Shown: positions 26,252 through 35,432 of the stretch, piece after piece | How the letters are laid out: each line of letters opens with the position of its first letter | Position numbering within the stretch: the first letter of the stretch is position 1 | DNA from: an uncultured Bacteroides sp. | GTDB taxonomy: Bacteria; Bacteroidota; Bacteroidia; Bacteroidales; Bacteroidaceae | Direction: 5' to 3' | DNA length: 64,000 nucleotides | NCBI RefSeq assembly: GCF_910585845.1 | Contig: NZ_CAJUHF010000008.1 | Coordinates: forward strand, 35,942-99,941 | Translations under genes and position numbers: made by a program | The notes under the pieces: generated by a model | Told to the model about the DNA's origin: nothing | Seen by the model: the letters and a program-made list of their open reading frames with translations, nothing else | Databases searched by the model: none

Positions 26252-27337
26252 ATGGCAGAAGAAGTTGTATTAATGAAAGGAAACGAAGCCATCGCCCATG
26301 CAGCCATCCGCTGCGGAGCAGACGGATACTTCGGTTATCCGATTACTCCACAATCGGAAGTGTTGGAAACTCTTGCCGAACTGAAACCCTGGGAAACGAC
26401 CGGCATGGTGGTATTGCAGGCAGAAAGTGAAGTGGCAGCAATTAATATGGTGTACGGCGGTGCCGGAAGTGGAAAAATGGTAATGACGTCATCCTCCAGC
26501 CCCGGTGTCAGCCTGAAACAGGAAGGTATCTCCTACCTTGCAGGTGCTGAACTGCCCTGTCTGATTGTCAATGTAATGCGTGGCGGTCCCGGTCTCGGAA
26601 CCATACAGCCAAGCCAAGCTGATTATTTCCAGACCGTCAAAGGCGGAGGACACGGCGACTACCGCCTGATAGCCCTTGCCCCCGCTTCCGTACAAGAAAT
26701 GGCGGACTTCGTAGGCTTGGCCTTCGACCTTGCCTTCAAATACCGTAACCCCGCCATCATCCTTGCTGATGGAGTCATCGGGCAGATGATGGAAAAAGTA
26801 ATCCTGCCCCCGCAAAGGTCACGCCGCACCAACGAAGAAATCATAGAACAATGCCCGTGGGCCACCACCGGAAGGACAAACGGACGGAAACCCAACATCA
26901 TCACTTCCTTGGAACTGAAACCGGAAGAGATGGAAAAGAACAACATCCGTTTCCAAGCCAAATACAAGCTGATAGAAGAGAACGAAGTCCGCTTCGAAGA
27001 AATCAACTGCGAAGATGCCGACTATCTGATCATCGCCTTCGGCTCAATGGCACGTATCGGCCAAAAGGCCATGGAACTGGCACGCGAAGAGGGTATCAAA
27101 GTCGGCATTCTGCGTCCCATCACCCTTTGGCCATTCCCGACCCAAGCCATCGCCTCATACGCCGACAAGGTGAAAGGTATGTTGGTGACCGAACTGAACG
27201 CAGGACAGATGATTGAAGACGTACGCCTCGCTGTGAACGGAAAAGTAAAAGTAGAACACTTCGGACGCCTCGGTGGTATCGTACCCGATCCCGATGAAAT
27301 AGTAAGTGCCCTGAAAGAAAAAATAATCCAGCAATGA
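26252..27337 (+). CDS. korA: 2-oxoacid:ferredoxin oxidoreductase, alpha subunit
   Basis: This 361-residue subunit has the pyrimidine-binding half of the thiamine-diphosphate fold. It opens with MKGNEAIAHAAIRCGADGYFGYPITPQSE, the conserved YPITP region of the family, and includes MTSSSSPGVSLKQEGISYLAGAELP. The C-terminal domain (LIIAFGSMARIGQKAMELAREEGI to GGIVPDPDEI) binds coenzyme A in relatives. With the beta, gamma and ferredoxin subunits it oxidises or makes 2-oxoacids with CoA and reduced ferredoxin. Its last codons overlap the start of a small membrane protein gene. Confidence 0.9.
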   Translation: MAEEVVLMKGNEAIAHAAIRCGADGYFGYPITPQSEVLETLAELKPWETTGMVVLQAESEVAAINMVYGGAGSGKMVMTSSSSPGVSLKQEGISYLAGAELPCLIVNVMRGGPGLGTIQPSQADYFQTVKGGGHGDYRLIALAPASVQEMADFVGLAFDLAFKYRNPAIILADGVIGQMMEKVILPPQRSRRTNEEIIEQCPWATTGRTNGRKPNIITSLELKPEEMEKNNIRFQAKYKLIEENEVRFEEINCEDADYLIIAFGSMARIGQKAMELAREEGIKVGILRPITLWPFPTQAIASYADKVKGMLVTELNAGQMIEDVRLAVNGKVKVEHFGRLGGIVPDPDEIVSALKEKIIQQ

Positions 27338-27507
27338 ACCCAGATAAGATAAGAAACATACTGAATATACTCTTCATGATACTTGCCTTGGCAGCGATCA
27401 TCGTATATTTTGTAGCAAAAGATGATTTCAAGTTATTCATCTATGTCTGCGGAGCAGCGATATTCATAAAACTCATGGAGTTTTTTATACGGTTCACCAA
27501 TAGGTGA
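27334..27507 (+). CDS. Small two-helix membrane protein in the oxidoreductase operon
   Basis: A 57-residue frame starts with ATGA overlapping the korA stop codon, a sign of translational coupling. The protein begins MNPDKIRNILNILFM and has two hydrophobic helices (LNILFMILALAAIIVYFVA and FIYVCGAAIFIKLM), with a basic C-terminus (FFIRFTNR). The family is not recognised. Its place between alpha and beta subunit genes suggests it could tether or help the complex at the membrane. It is easily missed by gene finders because of its size. Confidence 0.75.
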   Translation: MNPDKIRNILNILFMILALAAIIVYFVAKDDFKLFIYVCGAAIFIKLMEFFIRFTNR

Positions 27508-27657
27508 GTTGGTAAGTTAATGAGTTTGTAAGTTGGTGAGTTGGTGAGAGGATGAGTTTGTGAGTTGATGAGATGATGAGATGGTGAATTTGCAAGTTGA
27601 TGAATTCATAACCCGCCAACTAAAAAACTAAAGAACTAAAAAACTAAAGAACTAAAA
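27508..27657 (+). repeat. Simple tandem repeats between korA and korB
   Basis: Bases 27508-27606 are an irregular period-7/8 run of GAGTTGG/GTGAGTT/GATGA units. Bases 27618-27649 are two exact copies of the 16-mer AACTAAAAAACTAAAG, followed by a partial third that runs up to the korB start codon. Such repeats can change length by slippage and here lie in an operon leader that could set korB translation. Confidence 0.75.
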
Positions 27658-27659
27658 AT

Positions 27660-28421
27660 ATGACAAAAGAAGATATTATCAAACCTGAGAATCTGGTTTA
27701 TAAGAAACCGACTCTGATGAACGATAATCCCATGCACTACTGTCCGGGATGCAGCCACGGTGTGGTACACAAGCTGATAGCCGAAGTGATCGAAGAAATG
27801 GGCATGGAAAATAAAGCAATAGGCATTTCCCCCGTAGGATGTGCCGTGTTCATCTATAACTATCTGGACATCGACTGGCAAGAAGCTGCCCACGGACGCG
27901 CACCGGCACTTGCCAGTGCCATCAAACGCCTTTGGCCGGACCGCTTGGTATTCACCTATCAGGGAGACGGCGACTTGGCATGCATCGGTACAGCCGAAAC
28001 CATCCACGCTCTGAACCGCGGTGAGAACATCACCATCATCTTCATCAATAATGCCATCTACGGAATGACAGGCGGACAGATGGCGCCCACCACCCTTGTC
28101 GGACAAAAGACAGCAACTTGCCCCTACGGACGCGATGTACATCTGCACGGTTACCCCCTGAAAATGGCAGATATTGCAGCCCAACTGGAAGGAACGGCCT
28201 ATGTGACCCGACAGAGCGTGCATACCGTCAGCGCCATTCGCAAGGCTAAGAAAGCCATCCGTAAAGCGTTTGAAAACTCGATGGAGGGGAAAGGTTCCAA
28301 CCTGGTAGAGATCGTTTCGACGTGTAACTCCGGCTGGAAAATGACACCTGACAAAGCCAACAAATGGATGGAAGAACACATGTTCCCATTCTATCCTTTA
28401 GGCGACTTGAAAGACAGATAA
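27660..28421 (+). CDS. korB: 2-oxoacid:ferredoxin oxidoreductase, beta subunit
   Basis: This 253-residue subunit binds thiamine diphosphate. It has the N-terminal HYCPGCSHGVVHKLI, an ISPVGCAVF segment, the diphosphate motif beginning YQGDGDLACIGTAE and ending near IFINNAIYGMTGGQMAPTTL, and QLEGTAYVTRQSVHT, all typical of the beta chain. The C-terminus LVEIVSTCNSGW is also conserved. The start codon follows immediately after the tandem-repeat tract. The gamma gene lies 98 bases downstream. Confidence 0.9.
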   Translation: MTKEDIIKPENLVYKKPTLMNDNPMHYCPGCSHGVVHKLIAEVIEEMGMENKAIGISPVGCAVFIYNYLDIDWQEAAHGRAPALASAIKRLWPDRLVFTYQGDGDLACIGTAETIHALNRGENITIIFINNAIYGMTGGQMAPTTLVGQKTATCPYGRDVHLHGYPLKMADIAAQLEGTAYVTRQSVHTVSAIRKAKKAIRKAFENSMEGKGSNLVEIVSTCNSGWKMTPDKANKWMEEHMFPFYPLGDLKDR

Positions 28422-28519
28422 ATCAGTGTTAACACAGAAACGAGGAAACTGGCCGACACGGAAGATGCCTCTTCTTCCCGACTTGCCAGCCATTACCTCG
28501 CCGACTAAAAGAAAAAACA

Positions 28520-29062
28520 ATGAAAGAAGAAATCATTATAGCAGGCTTCGGCGGCCAGGGCGTATTGTCCATGGGAAAGATTTTAGCCTATTCCGGGCTG
28601 ATGGAGAACAAAGAAGTAAGCTGGATGCCCGCCTACGGGCCGGAGCAACGCGGCGGTACGGCAAACGTAACGGTGATTGTGAGTGATGAGAAAATCTCCT
28701 CCCCCATCTTGAGCAAATACGATGCTGCCATCATACTGAACCAGCCTTCTTTGGAGAAGTTCGAAAGCAAAGTAAAGCCGGGAGGTATCCTGATTTATGA
28801 CGGATATGGAATCATCAACCCGCCAACGCGCAAAGACATCAAGGTATACCGCATTGACGCCATGGATGCAGCCAATGAAATGAACAACGCCAAAGCATTC
28901 AACATGATTGTTCTGGGAGGACTGCTGAAACTAAAACCGATGGTCAAGTTGGATAGCGTGCTCAAAGGACTGAAAAAGACACTTCCCGAACGCCATCATC
29001 ACTTGATTCCGATGAATGAAGAAGCAATCAAGAAAGGAATGGAATTAATCAGAGAAGTCTGA
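28520..29062 (+). CDS. korC: 2-oxoacid:ferredoxin oxidoreductase, gamma subunit
   Basis: This 180-residue subunit completes the complex. It begins EEIIIAGFGGQGVLSMGKIL, the family hallmark, then has SWMPAYGPEQRGGTANVTVIVSDE and LNQPSLEKF. It is the last gene of the operon and is followed by two palindromic repeat elements. The operon order is TPR, delta, alpha, small membrane protein, beta, gamma. Confidence 0.9.
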   Translation: MKEEIIIAGFGGQGVLSMGKILAYSGLMENKEVSWMPAYGPEQRGGTANVTVIVSDEKISSPILSKYDAAIILNQPSLEKFESKVKPGGILIYDGYGIINPPTRKDIKVYRIDAMDAANEMNNAKAFNMIVLGGLLKLKPMVKLDSVLKGLKKTLPERHHHLIPMNEEAIKKGMELIREV

Positions 29063-29087
29063 TTTCATAAAGGACAATAAACAAGAT

Positions 29088-29187
29088 GAGGATGTGTCAA
29101 AACTCCTTTTTTTGAGAAAATACCCCTGCTACAAATAGCTTCAGTGACAGGGGGATTCTTTCAATTTGGGCATTATGACACACCCTC
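29088..29187 (+). repeat. Dispersed ~100-base palindromic repeat, copy B
   Basis: The element runs from GAGGATGTGTCA to TGACACACCCTC, an inverted pair at its ends. Its core pairs CCCCTG with CAGGGG around CTACAAATAGCTTCAGTGA. It matches copy A (minus strand) and copy C. Its place right after korC suggests it ends the operon transcript. Confidence 0.85.
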
Positions 29188-29194
29188 GTATTAT

Positions 29195-29252
29195 TAGAGC
29201 CTGTTTAAATTTTGTTCAGCCTTCTTTTTAAAGAAAATTTAAACAGGCTCTA
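29195..29252. repeat. 58-base perfect inverted repeat (short form of the GAGCCTGTTTAAA element)
   Basis: TAGAGCCTGTTTAAATTTT (29195-29213) and its exact complement (29234-29252) enclose 20 bases. The same ends bound the 183-base element at 60645-60827, so this looks like an internally deleted copy. It lies between the convergent kor operon and hybrid sensor gene and could work as a two-way terminator. Confidence 0.85.
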
Positions 29253-29336
29253 CTCATTTATAAGTATTAGCTTTACCTCCGAAACCGACTGGCCGGCTGA
29301 TAACTCCCGCTCACTCCTGCGAATGAAAGAGCTGTG

Positions 29337-32300
29337 TTATAACTCAGGCTTTCCCTCTTCAGACGCCTCTTTTTTTGTGATGGTCTTCTCCGGTTTTTCT
29401 GTGACGGTTTTCTCCGGCTGTCCTTTTGTTTTATACTCTGTCGGAGAGACTCCAAAGTGTTTCCGGAATACTTCCCTGAAATATTTTGCATCACAGAAAC
29501 CGGTCATATCCGCTATTTCAGTGATGGTATGTCCTCCTTCTTTCAGCAAACGGGCGGCACTCTGCATGCGGATGAGACGCACATAGTCTGCCGGAGAATA
29601 ATTTGTCAACGTTTTCAGCTTATTGTAGAAACTGCTACGGCTCATGTGATGGAGTGCACAAAGCGTATCTACCGTAAAGTCCGGATCAGCCATATTCTTC
29701 TCCACACTCTCCCTTACCGAAGAGATAAACTTCCAGTCGAGAGTATCTCGGCAACCCTTCGGCCATTTCTCGTTCTCAAAGTCCGAACTGCCAAACTTCT
29801 TGTACAGCAAGCGACGGTTGGCAATCAGGCGGCTGATGCTCGCCTTCAGCAGATTGATGCTGAAAGGTTTAGCCATATAGTCGTCCGCACCGATTTTCAG
29901 TCCTTCCAACATATTCTTTTCGTCGCCCAATGCAGTCAGAAGAAGTACCGGAATATGAGAGGTATCAATATTGCCCTTAATGGCTGCACACAATTCATCA
30001 CCCGACATCTCAGGCATCATGATATCCGACAAGACAAGATCCGGTTTGAACTCAGGCAAAATTTCAAGTGCCTCTTTTCCATTCAGGCAGGACTGCACCT
30101 GATAATCTTCGCCAAGCGTGTTTGTCAGATAAATACGCAAGTCGTCATTGTCTTCCACGATAAGAAGACGCTGGGAAGAGGTTGAATTCTGCTTGTGTAC
30201 CACTGTCGGAGAGACAGGAAATACCGGCTCGGACAACGTGACGGCAGGCTCAGTGGCAGACGAAATGATGCTGGACTTCGGGAAATGCCGGTTCCCCTTG
30301 GGAAACACAAGGCGCACCAACGTACCCTGCTCTGCCATACTTTCTATAGAGATTTTGCCGCCATGCAGCCGCACCAACCGATGCACCAAAGCCAAGCCGA
30401 TGCCACTGCCGCTTACCTTCAGGTTAATGGCATTACTTCCCCGGAAATAAGAATGGAACAATCCCTTTTGCTCATTGTGCGGAATACCGATCCCTGTATC
30501 TTTCACTTCAATGCACCAATCATCTCCACATTCGGTTGCAGAGACGTGGATGCTTCCATGCTCCGGCGTGTATTTCATAGCATTCGACAGGATATTCTTC
30601 AGAATAGAATCCATCTTATCCTTATCAAACCAGACATTCAGATAGTTCAGATTGTCTTTGTAATCCAACCGGATATGCTTGACACGCGCGTATGAGCAAA
30701 ATGTCTCACAAATGCCCGACATATAGGCTCCCAATTCATACTCTGATACATACAAGCGCGACGAATAAGTGTCTATACGCTCGAAATTAATCAGATTGGT
30801 AGTCAACCGCAACAATACATCCACGTTCCGCAATGCCATATTCACATGGTCCTTGCCCTCTTCGTTCACCATATCGCCATTGCGAAGTTCCTCTAACGGA
30901 GCTTTGATCAGCGTCAGAGGAGTGCGGATATCGTGGGCAGTGTTGATAAAGAAACGTGCCTTTTCCTCCGATGTCTGTTTCTGTTTCCTCAAAATAACGA
31001 TACGGAACAAGATGGCGCACAAAAGCAGTGCCAGTATGATATAACCGGCTATGGCCCACGGAGTAGCCCATAAGGGAGAGGCTATGATGATCACTATATC
31101 GCGCTGGTCATAGCTCTTGTACTTCTCCTCGTTGGACACTGAACGCACACGAAGCACATATTTACCTGACGGAATATTCGTAAAACGTATCAACCCGTCG
31201 GACGAAGGAGCGGTCCATTCGTTGTAGAACCCTTCCAGTTTCCAAGAATACAACACATTGGAGGGGTAATCGAAATTGATCGTAGAGACTCTCAGAGAGA
31301 AGGTGTTCTGCTCATAGTCAAGCCGCAAGACCTCTGTCTTATTGATATCCGTCTCCAAAGGCGATCCTTCTTCACCGGGGTACATTGCCTGATAGGAAAT
31401 GTTCAGGTCGCTGAAAATCATGGGAGAGCCAGACGAAACCGGAATACGCATATCCGACGGGAAACCGATGACACCATCGTTACTGCCCAAGATAAAACGG
31501 CCGCTGCTATGCAAAATTCCGGAACCGGGATTAAAACAAACACTCATAAGCCCCTGTTCGCGAGTCCAGTTGTTGAAAGACATCTCACGAGGTGAAAAGT
31601 ACACGATGCCGTTCTCTGTGCTAAGCAGCAAGTCTCCGTCCGGCTTGGGAAGAATCGTATAGATATTGTTGGATATAAGTGCACAGTTATCCATATCGTA
31701 TTGGGCAAAGGCTTTCTCCTTAGGATCGTAGAGCAGCAAGCCGGAACCGCTGGTACCAATGTACAGCACGCCATCTTTTCCCTGATACAAGGCGCAAATA
31801 TGCAGAGCCTCCACCGGAAGGTCTATACTACTATATTTACCGGAATCTTTATCAAGTAAATACAATCCCATAGAAGTGCCGATCCACATGGAAGAGCGGT
31901 CTCTCTCCTGAATGCAAGTAATGGAACTCAGCCCCGGATAGAGACGGAACTTCTGTCCTGTGAGGTCAATGCGTTTCAAGTTATAGAAACCACCCGACCA
32001 AATATTACCTTCCGAATCTTTCTTGATGTCGCGTATGTACTGGTCGGGACGCAGATCGAGTTGGAAAAAACGCGAGGAAGCGATATAATCCACCGTCAGG
32101 GTACGCTTGTTTATCTGATAAAGTCCCGAAGTGAAGCCACCGGCAAGAATGATGCCAGGAGAGATTTCACACAGTGTAAGGAAGATGTGATTCTTGTCTT
32201 CCAGCTCATAGTCGAACGTACTGAGGAAAGAGTGCCATTCACCCGTAGCAAACTTATACAGGCTGATTCCGTTGCTTGTGCCAAACCATAGATCGCCATC

Positions 32301-33380
32301 GCTGTCTTCGATGACATCGTGCACCTGATTGTTGACCAACGATTGTCGGTTCCCCACAGAATGACGAGTCCAACGATATCCGCCATAACGATTGTCACGA
32401 ACCGTAATGCCACTGGGATAATTGGCAATCCAAATGCGTCCCTCGCCATCCACATATACGTCATTGATGTTGTCACCATTCATCCCGTTATGAATCGTAT
32501 AGTCGGCTACGATATAAGGAACAGCATGGCAGGAATCCACACTCATGCGGTAGATACCTTTGCCATCGGTAGCAATCAACACTTCTTTTTCGCCGAAGGG
32601 CACTATTCTTTTGACATTCACGTCGTTGAGTGTCCCATCCGAACAGACCTCCATAGAAGAATCCAGCTTGTAGACCCATATTCCCTGCTTGAAAGTCCCT
32701 ACAAATAGTTTCTTCAGAGAAGCAGAGAAGAAAAGCTCGCTCACCGGCATGTGGAAATTATAGGCAGACGAATTGGTCAGGATAGCATTTTCCTCATCCA
32801 ATACGACACGATATAATCCGGTCTCCGTACCGACAAAGAAATTCGACGCGTCAATTTGTTCGATAGAAGTAATATTGCTTTCTATAGTGCTTTTCAATAA
32901 GGTTACTTTTTCTGTATGCGTATTGAACAGTGCGATATGGTCTTTGCTACAAAGCCAGATACATCCGGCGCGATCCATGTAACTATAAGTAACGTTTGGC
33001 GAAGTAATCCCTTTTTCGGGCAAAGGAGGCATATAAACCTGCTCAAAACGGTCTTTCTCTGGCAGGTAACGGAATATGCGGCCTTTGCGGCCTACACTCC
33101 ACAAAACACCGTCGGAAGACAAATAGAGCCAGTTCAGATTGAACTGCATATTCAGTTTGCGACCTTTGTCAGTCAGTACATAATGCTTGATTTCCTTTCC
33201 GTCATAGCGGTCAGCACCCTCTTGTGTAAGAAACCACATATATCCCAAAGAATCTTTCAGGATGCGGTAAACTTTCTGACTACTCAACCCATCTTCCATG
33301 CTCAGGTATTTATACGTCTGAGATACACCTACCTGCGCAAAGGACACAAGTAGGGTAAACAGCATGAAGATATTTCTCAT
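29337..33380 (-). CDS. Hybrid two-component system sensor/regulator (full length, orphan)
   Basis: This protein of about 1347 residues combines all elements of a membrane-bound glycan sensor. The start at 33380 gives a signal peptide MRNIFMLFTLLVSFAQ; an ATG at 33404 would add eight residues. A periplasmic beta-propeller of Reg_prop repeats (MWFLTQEGADRYDG, LWFGTSNGISLYK) and a Y_Y_Y domain come first, then a transmembrane helix. The kinase domain has its His in TAHDIRTPL, followed by the ATPase (SGSGIGLALVHRLV), a receiver (Asp in SDIMMPEMSG) and an AraC domain (ITEIADMTGFCDAKYFREVF). The tail repeats EKTVTEKPEKTITKK. No susCD pair lies nearby, so its target genes are unknown. Confidence 0.93.
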   Translation of the reverse strand: MRNIFMLFTLLVSFAQVGVSQTYKYLSMEDGLSSQKVYRILKDSLGYMWFLTQEGADRYDGKEIKHYVLTDKGRKLNMQFNLNWLYLSSDGVLWSVGRKGRIFRYLPEKDRFEQVYMPPLPEKGITSPNVTYSYMDRAGCIWLCSKDHIALFNTHTEKVTLLKSTIESNITSIEQIDASNFFVGTETGLYRVVLDEENAILTNSSAYNFHMPVSELFFSASLKKLFVGTFKQGIWVYKLDSSMEVCSDGTLNDVNVKRIVPFGEKEVLIATDGKGIYRMSVDSCHAVPYIVADYTIHNGMNGDNINDVYVDGEGRIWIANYPSGITVRDNRYGGYRWTRHSVGNRQSLVNNQVHDVIEDSDGDLWFGTSNGISLYKFATGEWHSFLSTFDYELEDKNHIFLTLCEISPGIILAGGFTSGLYQINKRTLTVDYIASSRFFQLDLRPDQYIRDIKKDSEGNIWSGGFYNLKRIDLTGQKFRLYPGLSSITCIQERDRSSMWIGTSMGLYLLDKDSGKYSSIDLPVEALHICALYQGKDGVLYIGTSGSGLLLYDPKEKAFAQYDMDNCALISNNIYTILPKPDGDLLLSTENGIVYFSPREMSFNNWTREQGLMSVCFNPGSGILHSSGRFILGSNDGVIGFPSDMRIPVSSGSPMIFSDLNISYQAMYPGEEGSPLETDINKTEVLRLDYEQNTFSLRVSTINFDYPSNVLYSWKLEGFYNEWTAPSSDGLIRFTNIPSGKYVLRVRSVSNEEKYKSYDQRDIVIIIASPLWATPWAIAGYIILALLLCAILFRIVILRKQKQTSEEKARFFINTAHDIRTPLTLIKAPLEELRNGDMVNEEGKDHVNMALRNVDVLLRLTTNLINFERIDTYSSRLYVSEYELGAYMSGICETFCSYARVKHIRLDYKDNLNYLNVWFDKDKMDSILKNILSNAMKYTPEHGSIHVSATECGDDWCIEVKDTGIGIPHNEQKGLFHSYFRGSNAINLKVSGSGIGLALVHRLVRLHGGKISIESMAEQGTLVRLVFPKGNRHFPKSSIISSATEPAVTLSEPVFPVSPTVVHKQNSTSSQRLLIVEDNDDLRIYLTNTLGEDYQVQSCLNGKEALEILPEFKPDLVLSDIMMPEMSGDELCAAIKGNIDTSHIPVLLLTALGDEKNMLEGLKIGADDYMAKPFSINLLKASISRLIANRRLLYKKFGSSDFENEKWPKGCRDTLDWKFISSVRESVEKNMADPDFTVDTLCALHHMSRSSFYNKLKTLTNYSPADYVRLIRMQSAARLLKEGGHTITEIADMTGFCDAKYFREVFRKHFGVSPTEYKTKGQPEKTVTEKPEKTITKKEASEEGKPEL

Positions 33381-33618
33381 TAAATGGGATCTTCTCCTGT
33401 CCATTACAATTCGTTCGTGTTATCATCCTAGAGGATTCAGGCATCGGAAGATACCTGATGTCCTAAGGGAAAAATATAAAATACAAGATTAATTATGCGA
33501 AAGTACATAAAAAAGGAATATACATTGCCACACTTCTAAAAAAAATTCTGTATATCCCACTCTCTTTCCCTTGCCAGAATGGATAACCGCCCTGTCATCC
33601 CATCCTCTGTCTGTCTTC

Positions 33619-34083
33619 TTACTCCCTATTCATTAATCTTTGTTCCGCCATTGCCGCGTACTTGGTACCGGGACGCCCATAGTTGGCATACGGATAGATA
33701 GAGATACCTCCACGTGGGGTGAAAATCCCTGTAACCTCGATATACTTGGGAGCCATCAGCCGGATGAGGTCTTTCATGATGATGTTGACACAATCTTCAT
33801 GGAAAGCACCATGATTGCGAAAACTGAAAAGATAGAGTTTCAGGCTTTTGCTTTCCACCATCTTGATGTCCGGAATATAGCTGATGCGGATTTCCGCGAA
33901 ATCCGGCTGGCCGGTGATGGGACACAGGCTAGTGAACTCCGGACAATTGAAACGTACCCAATAATCGTTTTCGGGATGCTTGTTGTCGAAAGCTTCCAAT
34001 ACTTCGGGAGCATAATTCTGTTTATATTCTGTCTTTCTTCCCAAAAGGGAAAGCTGGTCTTTCAGTTCTGCCATATCTGCCAT
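33619..34083 (-). CDS. queF: NADPH-dependent 7-cyano-7-deazaguanine reductase
   Basis: This 154-residue enzyme reduces preQ0 to preQ1 in queuosine biosynthesis. It has the single-domain tunnel fold with the catalytic Cys in FTSLCPITGQPDF, the family motif ESKSLKLYLFSFRNHGAFHE that binds NADPH and preQ0, and GIFTPRGGISIYPY. Its length matches the short QueF group. It is the last gene of a yhhQ-queC-queF operon on the minus strand, nine bases after queC. Confidence 0.95.
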   Translation of the reverse strand: MADMAELKDQLSLLGRKTEYKQNYAPEVLEAFDNKHPENDYWVRFNCPEFTSLCPITGQPDFAEIRISYIPDIKMVESKSLKLYLFSFRNHGAFHEDCVNIIMKDLIRLMAPKYIEVTGIFTPRGGISIYPYANYGRPGTKYAAMAEQRLMNRE

Positions 34084-34092
34084 AACAATATA

Positions 34093-34746
34093 TCATTTAC
34101 TATTCAAATATTTCACTAATCCTTCGCGGCGCAACTTGCATGCCGGACAATGTCCGCATCCATCGCCCTGAATGCCATTGTAACAGGTCAGCGTATCATT
34201 CCTGACCAAATCGAGCACACCCAATTCGTCTGCCAGACGCCACGTTTCCGCCTTGTCAATCCACATCAGCGGGGTGTGGATCACGAACTGTTCGTCCATA
34301 GCCAGATTCAACGTCACATTGAGGGATTTGATAAACGCGTCCCGACAATCGGGATATCCGCTGAAGTCAGTCTGCGACACTCCCGTCACGATGTGACTGA
34401 TGCCCCGTTCGCGGGCGTAAACGGCAGCAATGCTCAAGAAGAAGAGGTTACGCCCCGGTACAAAGGTATTCGGAAAACTACCTTCCGGTTTTTCCTGGTC
34501 CATAGCCAAGGAAGTGTCCGTAAGGGAATTATGCCCCAGTTCGCCTATGAAAGAGACATCCATCACTTCAAACTCCACATCTGCCTTGCGGGCTATTTCA
34601 CGTGCCAGTTCCACCTCTTTTTGATGTTTCTGCCCATAGAGAAAACTCAAAGCGAACACTTTCTTAAATTTACGCTTCGCCCAAAACAGGCAAGTGGTAG
34701 AATCTTGCCCGCCACTGAATACGACTAATGCTGTTTCTTTATCCAT
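34093..34746 (-). CDS. queC: 7-cyano-7-deazaguanine synthase
   Basis: This 217-residue ATP-dependent ligase turns 7-carboxy-7-deazaguanine into preQ0. The N-terminal PP-loop is VVFSGGQDSTTC, and the C-terminal zinc site is GDGCGHCPACKLR with an additional Cys in TLTCYNGIQG. FVPGRNLFFLSIAAVYA and GVSQTDFSGYPDCRD are typical of the family. Three bases separate it from the upstream transporter gene. Confidence 0.96.
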   Translation of the reverse strand: MDKETALVVFSGGQDSTTCLFWAKRKFKKVFALSFLYGQKHQKEVELAREIARKADVEFEVMDVSFIGELGHNSLTDTSLAMDQEKPEGSFPNTFVPGRNLFFLSIAAVYARERGISHIVTGVSQTDFSGYPDCRDAFIKSLNVTLNLAMDEQFVIHTPLMWIDKAETWRLADELGVLDLVRNDTLTCYNGIQGDGCGHCPACKLRREGLVKYLNSK

Positions 34747-34749
34747 TGT

Positions 34750-35430
34750 TTAAATATCTTTAATTTTCAATATATTGTAGGAGACATTATCATCGAAGAC
34801 ATCGCTGCCATCGATGCGTTTGATAGTCGATACGACGCGGATGGTAACCGGCAGGATCAAAACTTCGTACATGGATTTCAGCACAATCTGCACGCACATC
34901 ATCAGCAGCAACTCATGCCATGCTATCACACCGCCGAAGGCTACGGGAAAGAATATCAGAGAGTCAGCCGTCTCCCCTACCACCGTCGACCAAATCGCAC
35001 GGGCAGAGAAATGCCGACCGCCACTCGCCACCTTCATGCGGCTCATAACGTAGGCATTCAGGAACGAACCTACCAAAAATGCCGCCAAACTTGCCACAAC
35101 GATGCGCGGTGCCATGCCGAAGACAAAATTGAAATGGGCTTCCCCCTCCCAAAAAGGTGCGGCGGGAAGGGCTACGGCCACCAAGCCCAGCATAACTACA
35201 AAGAAGTTCATCGCAAAACCGCTCCAAATGATGAGACGCGCCTTACGGAAGCCCCACACTTCGGCTATGCAATCGTTGATGATATAGGAAACGGGAAAAA
35301 CGAGCAGTCCTGCGGTGACGGTGATGCCACACACCTGAATAACTTTCGTTTCAAGAAGATTGGCTGCAATCAGGCAAACATTAAACAAAATGCCCAGCAG
35401 CATAAAAGATACAGATACTTTTTGCTTCAT
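34750..35430 (-). CDS. yhhQ: Queuosine precursor transporter (YhhQ/VUT family)
   Basis: This 226-residue inner-membrane protein has about six hydrophobic helices and the family signatures FPVSYIINDCIAEVWGF and RPxAxW-like RAIWSTVVGETADSLIF. YhhQ proteins import preQ0/preQ1. The gene heads the operon with queC and queF and has a candidate preQ1 riboswitch directly in front of its start codon, which strongly supports the assigned substrate. The C-terminus is short and polar. Confidence 0.92.
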   Translation of the reverse strand: MKQKVSVSFMLLGILFNVCLIAANLLETKVIQVCGITVTAGLLVFPVSYIINDCIAEVWGFRKARLIIWSGFAMNFFVVMLGLVAVALPAAPFWEGEAHFNFVFGMAPRIVVASLAAFLVGSFLNAYVMSRMKVASGGRHFSARAIWSTVVGETADSLIFFPVAFGGVIAWHELLLMMCVQIVLKSMYEVLILPVTIRVVSTIKRIDGSDVFDDNVSYNILKIKDI

Positions 35431-35432
35431 AA

